Below, one piece after another: positions 54,701 to 63,700 of a stretch of DNA of 64,000 nucleotides. The stretch lies in contig NC_064234.1 in the NCBI RefSeq assembly GCF_023101765.2, positions 7,254,001 to 7,318,000 on the forward strand, written 5' to 3'. Numbering within the stretch: the first letter of the stretch is position 1; each line of letters starts with the position of its first letter. The translations under genes and the position numbers were made by a program. The DNA is from Spodoptera frugiperda (lineage: Eukaryota > Arthropoda > Insecta > Lepidoptera > Noctuidae). Under the pieces are notes generated by a model that ran no database searches, had not been told where the DNA came from, and saw only the letters and a list, made by a program, of their open reading frames with translations.

Positions 54701-57700
54701 AAGAAATAGATTTAGACTCATCCACGACTAGAAATTGGAATCTTGTTACTAATACTTTGTCATTTACTTCTGGTAATAGAGAAATGGTCACAGAAAACAC
54801 AGATGAAATGTTTGATTCAACTCAAATAGTAACTAAAAGTCCAGATATTGTTACAACTATAAAAAGTGATGATTTTACCACAACAGAGTCTACGATCAAT
54901 AATGTGAAATCAACATCAGAGGCAAATCATGTTATTGAATATACAACTTCTACAGACCTAAACAAAGAATTTGTACATAGTACCACCAAAGAAAATACTG
55001 AAATTATCAGTGGAATACCTAGTACCACAGACACTTCTTACACAAACACCCATACGCTGTCAGAAACTGTTAGTACATTACACACTGAAATGTCTACTGA
55101 TTTAGATACAACGACCTCGGACAATAGTTTTGAAACTGTTACTGAATCAGAAAATACAACGGATTTTACCACCACATCTTCGTATTTAACAAATAACACA
55201 AGCACGTTGACGTTTGGAAGAGATGAAGTTTCAAATAAAACCAATTTAGAGACAGAAACTTATTTGACGAGCACTATTAGTAATACTGATAACATAAACA
55301 TTGATAACATTCCAACCGAAACTACATATATAACAACTGTTAGGAACAGAGAATTATCCGAATCTACTACAGAAATCATTGGTAAAACACTGCCTGAAAG
55401 TGTAACAAACCGCTTAGAACCTAATACATATACCCCTAAACCATTTGATTCTACCAACGTTATTGAAGATACGACAACAACGCTTAGCCATGGTATTCCG
55501 ATAACTTTACCACAAGAGTTAGTCACACGATATTCTGATGATATCACTAGTACGACAAGTAGCTTAATTACATCACCATTAGTTACAAATGATATTGAAA
55601 TTTCTTCTGAAGCGGTAACAACTAAAAGCGATATAATTATAACGACACCATCTTCCACACTTACCGATAAAACCACACTAACACTAGGTAAAGAAGACAC
55701 AACCGCAATATTTACCACTGAACAAAACATTACTGACATTAAACAAAATAATAGTATGTTTAGCGAATCGGTCACTAAAGTGATGCGTGATAACGATTCT
55801 TCAAATACTCGATCCACGGATATTTACACTACATCTAAAGTACAACATACGTCGACAGGAATTATAAGTACATCTACCGAGAGTTTATCATCTCGTAGAA
55901 AAATTGTTGATATTCCTGCTTGGACTGACACAACTTTTGTAACTGACATGACTTCGACTGAGACCACTGTACAAAGCACTGACTTACATATTAACACCTG
56001 TAAAACAAACACGAATTGCCCGACGAATAAAGCCTGCCTTAACGAAGTGTGCCAGAATCCATGTGAAATAGATGGCAATGGTTGTACAAAGAACGAATCA
56101 TGTATAGTCGTGGGCCATGCCGCCGTTTGTGTGTGTGACGACGTCACTGGGATCCACTGCTCACGCAAAGGTAGGCTTACCAGGTGTTTTGTTTTTTTAG
56201 GTTCAAAATATAATGAAGATGTTCAGGAAGTTTTAATATTTGTGTATAAAGTTAATTATGTCAATTTATTATATTATTTTTATAAGTACCAGTATATGAA
56301 GGTCGTTTTATCGGACAAATGAATACTTACTTTGATCGGACATAATAAAATCATGTTATTAATTTGTAAATACACTAATATGCACCTTATCTTAAATGTA
56401 ACATACTAATTCTGTATCTAACTGTAAAATGCTAGAATCACCTGGAACACCCAAGGTACCAGAACCTTGTCACTCTGATCGGGACTGTATAGAGACCGAA
56501 GCCTGTTTTATGGGATTGTGTCAAAATCCCTGTGAGTTCGACAACGTATGTGGCATAGGAGCCAATTGCCAACCAGTAAAACAAAGGCCTATGTGCTCGT
56601 GCCCTGCTGGACATGATGGAGATCCTGCTGTTAAATGTTCACCTAAAATATGTAAGCTTCAACTGATACCTACTAATAGAAAATACATTGAATTTGTCAT
56701 TTACTTACTTTACAAACCAACATTTAGTGTTAAGATTAATTATAATGGTGTATTGTAATATACTTATCTCTAAAATGAAAAGACTAAATTAATATTTGTA
56801 ATAATTAAAACAATGGTTTTGGTTTAAATGTATGTACATATCTACATAAAGTTTAACTGTTCTATCTTTTAAAGATCACTTTACACGTTATCAATTTTTG
56901 TGTGGTTCGGTAGGTTCACATTTTGTACAATATTATAAATATGTATCTTACATTTTACTCAGTTGGTTGCACTCGAAATGAAGACTGCCCCTTGACACAA
57001 GCTTGTATAAATAATGCATGTCAACACCCATGTGTCATACACAATCCGTGCGTACCGAATGCGGTCTGTATAAACACAAACCATGGATCAGACTGTAGCT
57101 GCGTCGAAGGATACCAAGGAAATGGCTACGTCGGATGTGTACCAGGTAAATATCACAATGATCAAGCGTATGAGTACGTACTGATTTGTGGGCTGTGTAA
57201 ATTCTAATATATATTGTTATTTTAGTAATACCATCTGGTTCAGTATGTCAATATAATGAAGACTGTCCTCCAGAACTGCTATGTGACAAGTTAAACAGAA
57301 TTTGCATTAGCCCCTGTGCTGTAAATACGTGTGGAGAGAACGCAGAATGTTTCCCAGAAAATCATGGTATACAATGCAAATGCTCTGCTGGTTTTACTGG
57401 AAATCCTTTCTTAGAATGTTTCCAAGGTGAGATTATATTTTAATTAAATTATAAGTAAATAGTTAACAAATGAAACTACTTTGTCTTGATCAGTCAGTTC
57501 TGAATTTATTATTTTGTTATGTTTATAGTAGTATTCTTTCCGTAAAACCTTATAATTGCAATAATTATTAATAGAATTTGTTAGTAACGTAGTTGTGTTT
57601 GTTTTAGTACAAGGATGCCGTTCAGATAACGAGTGTCCAAATTCTGAAGCCTGCATAAACGGCAAATGTGGGTCTCCATGTCGATGTGGAATTAACGCAG

Positions 57701-60700
57701 TGTGTGACGTATTGAATCACCGTGCTTCATGTAAATGCCTACCAGGTTATACTGGAAATCCACAACATGGATGTGAGCCACCTACAAATCCATGTATTCC
57801 AAACCCTTGCGGAACTAATGCAATGTGTGAAATTGATAACGGCAATCCAATTTGTTTCTGTCCTAAGGGATTAACAGGAAATCCTTTCAAAAATTGCAGT
57901 AAGTGAAATATTATATAACAATGTACATTATAACAATAATTATTCTATGATTTAATTTAATATTCAGCATGGAAATCACTCATACGACTTAAATGAAAAT
58001 ACAAATTTACTAAAATTTTATAATATGTACACACTTTTTGATGGGGAAGATCATTCAATTCAATGTCTTCTCCCATCTTGGGTGAGGCCAGAAGGAGTGT
58101 CAGAAACTTACTGGCTAAAACCACTCACCCTGTTCCTGCTCCTGTACTACGATCAGGAGCCCCAGTAACCCACTAGGTAGTCCGCAGCTCCGATTTATTT
58201 ATTTACCATAATCCATTATTTTTAATTTCAGTACCTGAAGGAAATGAGTGTGAACCAAATCCTTGCGGCCCGTATTCTGGATGCAGGTTAATCGATAATA
58301 AACCTGCTTGTTTCTGTTTACCCAACTATGAAGGAGATCCTCCTCGTCAACAATGTCGCTTACCAAATAATCCATGCAATCCGTCTCCCTGTGGACCCAA
58401 CACACAATGCACAACACAATCTAATGGATTTGCAAAATGCACATGTTTACCAGGTTACATCGAAAGTCCCAATACAATTAGAGGATGTGTGGAATCACGA
58501 AATCCTTGTGAACCAAATACTTGTGGTATCGGAGCACGATGCGACCCGAACCGATCTCCACCGTGTTACTGCCCCGAAAACGCTATAGGCAACCCGTATA
58601 AATCATGCAGCACACAAGGTTACCTGCCCCCTGACGTGCTTTGTCGACCAGGCCCATGTGGTCCAAATGCAGATTGTTACGTTAGTGGCAATATGGAGAT
58701 GTGCTTCTGTAAGACTGGATTTACTGGAGATCCTCATGTTGGCTGTCAACCTCAAAGAAGTCCTTGTATACCTAACCCTTGTGGGCCTCAAGCCATCTGT
58801 CAAGCTAACTTCGAAGGACAAGCATTGTGCACTTGTCCTGAAGGCAGTATGGGTGATGCTTACGGAGTTGATGGTTGTCATTCTCGAGAATGTGAAGTAG
58901 ATGATGAATGTAAACTTGACCGAGCTTGTATTGGATATATGTGTCGTGACCCATGTCCAGGTGCCTGTGGAAATAATGCTGAATGTCGAGTAGAATCTCA
59001 TAGACCAGTTTGTGTATGTGCAAATGGATTTGTCGGCAATCCTTTAATGAGTTGTCTGCCACCTGAAGAACAAAAATCGAATCCTAAAAGACCTTGTAAC
59101 AAGATAAGATGTGGTATAAACGCAATTTGCCAAGACGTTGGTGATAAAGCTCTATGCTCTTGTCCTCCTGATTTCCTTGGAGATCCAACAGTAGAATGTA
59201 AACCTCAGTGTACTATGAATTCGGATTGTCCATCTAATGAAGCTTGTATAAATCAAAAGTGTATAGATCCATGCTCATTCAACAACGTGTGTGGTATACA
59301 TGCAGTATGTTTGTGTTCCGAACACACGGTGTCCTGCCTGTGCCCAGATGGATATATCGGAGATCCTTTGACTCAATGTCTTTATCGACGTGAGTAATCT
59401 TATTTCAATTTGACTTATTCATTTCAAATCGATTATTTAAATAACCAAATTAATTTAAACTGTTTTTCATAATTTCAGCAATAATTATTGGATCAGATAA
59501 TACGACTGTTCAACCATGCTCGCCTAATCCTTGCGATCCTACCGCTCCGTGTGATACTTATGGAAATCAATTTGCGATTTGCGACACTTGTGTTGGACCA
59601 AATGCAGTTAATAATCCAGCATGTAGACCAGAATGCTTATTTAATTCAGAGTGTCCCTTTAATAAGGCTTGTTTGAGAAATAAATGCGTAGATCCCTGCC
59701 CAGGCTCATGCGGAATTAATGCATTGTGTTCAGTTTACCATCATGATCCAATATGTCACTGCAAGGAAGGCTTCGAAGGAAATCCTTATGAACATTGCAA
59801 ACCAACAACAAATCGTAAGTATTCTAAACTTAATATGCGAAATGAATTAACATTAAATAAATATAATTAAATATCTTTACTTTTTTGCAGCTGTTTTAGT
59901 CGAAACGTGCAACAATGTAAGATGTGGTGCTAATGCTATTTGTGAAGATAAAAATGGTGCGCAAACTTGTAAATGTTTGCCCAACTTTTATGGAAATCCT
60001 TATATGTCATGCCGTCCTGAATGTGTCGTCAATAGCGATTGCCCACCAGAGTTGGCCTGCTTGAATAATAAGTGCGAAAACCCTTGTACCGACATATGTG
60101 GTATTGGTGCGTTGTGTACAACTGTCAACCATCACGCGGTATGTTATTGTGAAGCAGGCAATACCGGAGACCCTTATGTGAGATGCCAACCAATCGTGTC
60201 ATTGCCACCTGCAGTGTCTACGTGTGACCCATCACCTTGTGGACCATACAGTCGGTGCCTTGTATCGCCTTCAGGATTTGCAGTGTGCTCGTGCTTACCA
60301 GGCCATAGAGGAGTAGCTCCAATGTGCCAACCTGGGTGTGTCAGTAAATCTGATTGTCCTCAAATGGAGACTTGTGTAAATCAACGGTGTATTAATCCTT
60401 GCCAGGGCAGCTGTGGTGTTAATGCCGAATGTGTTGTAGTAAACCATAACCCAATATGTAGTTGTAGGCCAGGGAAAACAGGAGATCCGTTTGTAGCTTG
60501 TGTTGATGTCGACGAACACGGCCCTGTGTACAAAAACCCTTGTGTACCATCACCATGTGGCCCCAATTCTGTATGTGAAATTAAATCGAACCATCCAGTG
60601 TGCTCATGTCATCCAAATTATTCAGGCACACCTCCATATTGTAGACCAGTATGTGTTATAAATCAAGAATGCCCAACTAACAAAGCATGCATCGATGAAA

Positions 60701-63700
60701 AATGTCTCGACCCATGTGTTGGTGCCTGTGGCTACAATGCCAGATGTAACGTAGTAAACCACACACCACATTGTAGTTGTCTTGAAGGATATAGAGGTGA
60801 TGCGTTTATGGGTTGTGTTAGAATTGCAAAAGATGAATCACGCACACCATGTAATCCGTCACCTTGTGGAGACAATACTGTGTGCACAGTTGTGAACAAT
60901 GTAGCACGTTGCTCATGTATACCTCCTAACATTGGTAATCCGTACGCAGGAGGCTGCCGACCAGAATGTACTATAAACTCTGATTGCCCGAACCATTTAG
61001 CATGCCTATCAAACCACTGTAGAGATCCATGCAAAGACTTATGTGGCGTAAACGCTGAATGTTCTGTCACTAATCATGCTCCAGTATGCACATGTTTCAA
61101 TGGGTATGAAGGCAATCCGTACTCTTCATGTCGTCAGAAACCGAAAGCACGTATGTATAATTTAATTGTATTAAAAGTATAAGAAGTTTGGTTAAGTTTA
61201 ATTTTGAAATTGATTCTCGGTTCATAACTATGTAATTATATTTTTATTTGGATAGGTAAATTATATTCAAGTTATAGTCTATTTGGATTGTTATTAAATA
61301 AACTTTGTTAATTTGATATTTTAGCATTACCCTTCAAGCCCTGTGAGCCATCGCCGTGTGGTGCAAACAGTGAATGTCATGTAGTGAATGACCGCGCCGC
61401 ATGTTCATGCCGCGCTGGTTTCTTGGGTGCACCACCAGCCTGCCGTCCTGAGTGTGCAGTCAACTCTGATTGTCCTACAAACAAAGCTTGCATCAATCAC
61501 AAGTGCAAGGATCCATGTCTTCATAGTTGCGGTTTAGATGCCCGATGTCACGTGGTTGGACATAATCCAATTTGTACTTGCCCAGAACATCTACCGGAAG
61601 GTGACCCATTCATCAGATGTTACAGGAAAAGTATGTTGTTGCAATTTTTTTTATTCCGATGCTTAATATAATGTCGCAAACCCCGCAAAATTAGTTTTGC
61701 CTAAAAATTTTTTTACGGAATTTTTCTTATTCTAATCTACATGAGGAAAACTTTTTCCTTAAAATATTAAAGACAACAACGAAACAATTATCGAAGTCGG
61801 TGCAGCTGTTCCCGAGATTTGTGCTTAGCAAAACATTTAGTGATAAATTTTTATATTATAGACGAATATCACTTTGTAAGTGTAACTGTATTGTCATAAT
61901 AATAAAGAAATTTTGATTGTACCCTGGAAACCGTGAAGTTAGCCAATTTCAGGTTAATTAGTATATTTATGCGAAAAAAGTAAATATTTAAAACATACGT
62001 GTTCGCCATATTTTATAGATTAATCATATACAATAAAAAAACGTTGCGTAGAAATGGCTGCGGTTGCAACTCTATTTAATAATTGCTTTCTTTTGTCAGC
62101 TATTATAGACCCAGCTCCGGACCCATGTCTACCGTCGCCATGCGGCCCACATTCCTCCTGCCGCAATGAAGCCGGCCGTGCGGTTTGCTCTTGCGAACCA
62201 GGCACGCTGGGAGCGCCGCCATCTTGTCGTCCACAATGTGTTATAAACCAGGACTGCCCGCTGGCGCTTGCTTGCCTAGCTGGCAGCTGCGTGAACCCAT
62301 GCGTCGGCTCCTGTGGTTTTAATGCGCGATGCATCGTGCAAAATCACGAACCTGTATGTTCATGTGACGACGGGTTTTCTGGTGATCCGTTTGCTGGTTG
62401 CAATCCTGTTGAAGGTAAGCGATAATATTATTCAGTATTTAAATGCACCATCAATTTGCATGATAATTGTAAATGTATGTGATAGCATGTTTATGTATAC
62501 CATTTTGCAGCTTCGAAAGATGTACCTCATCAACCTTGCAATCCATCACCTTGTGGACCTAATGCCATTTGTCGAGAGAGGAATGGTGCTGGTTCTTGTA
62601 CATGTGTAGATGAATTTTATGGTGATCCGTATCGTGGCTGTCGTCCAGAATGCGTCATGAACACTGACTGTCCTAGAGACAGGTCTTGTTTCAATAATAA
62701 ATGCGTGGACCCGTGCTCTGGCGCTTGTGGACAAAATACCGAATGTAGAGTCGCAAACCATGCACCTTCATGTTACTGCTTACCTGGATATAGAGGAAAT
62801 CCTCTTCATGCATGTACTCCTGTCTCATGTAAGACTATCTTTCTTGATCTTTCTTTATGTCTATTTCTGAATTTCATACTATTTTACTTATCTGTCTATT
62901 TTCTTTCCTATAAAATATAGCTTTACCGGAACCTGTGGATCCATGCAACCCAACACCATGTGGGCCGTACAGTAAATGTCGCGTATTTAATGGACATGCT
63001 GTTTGTACATGTCTTGATCTGTGCGTTGGCTCTCCGCCAAATTGTAGGCCTGAATGTATCGTTAGTTCCGATTGTCGACCGGATAAAGCATGTATTAATC
63101 AAAAATGCCAAGACCCGTGTCCTGGTATGTGTGGTATTGACGCCCAATGTCAAGTAGTTAACCACAACCCTATATGCAGCTGTTTTAATGGTTATACCGG
63201 TGATCCTTTCATTAGATGTTTCTTTGATGACAGTAAGTAATGTTCACATTTATTTAATATCAAGTAACATATATTCATCGTTATTACCCATTCCTTAAAC
63301 ATGTTTTTATTTGACAGAACAAATGGAGCCAATAAATAACTGTTTACCAAATCCGTGTGGTCCACATTCTCAATGCAAAGACATTAATGGACTGGCAGTT
63401 TGTTCGTGTTTAGAAAACTATATTGGACGTCCCCCTAATTGTAGGCCTGAATGCATGATAAACGTTGAATGTCCAGGCAACTTAGCCTGCATTTCTGAAA
63501 GATGTAGTGACCCTTGTCCGGGATCATGTGGATACCACGCGACTTGCGCTGTTATTAAACACGTCCCAGTATGTTTTTGTGACCAAGGGTACACTGGAGA
63601 TCCATTTTCTGGCTGTTCTCCTATTCCATGTAAGTTTTACTGCCAAAGAAATAAGACTTTCTTATAAAAATAAGCATTGTTTACAAGCAATTTATTTATT

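Noticed and set aside
48290..56170. Separate mucin gene between two EGF genes
   Set aside because: The exon has in-frame phase 1 splice sites at both ends, no stop, no signal peptide of its own, and ends in Cys-rich DPY sequence that continues into exon 28.
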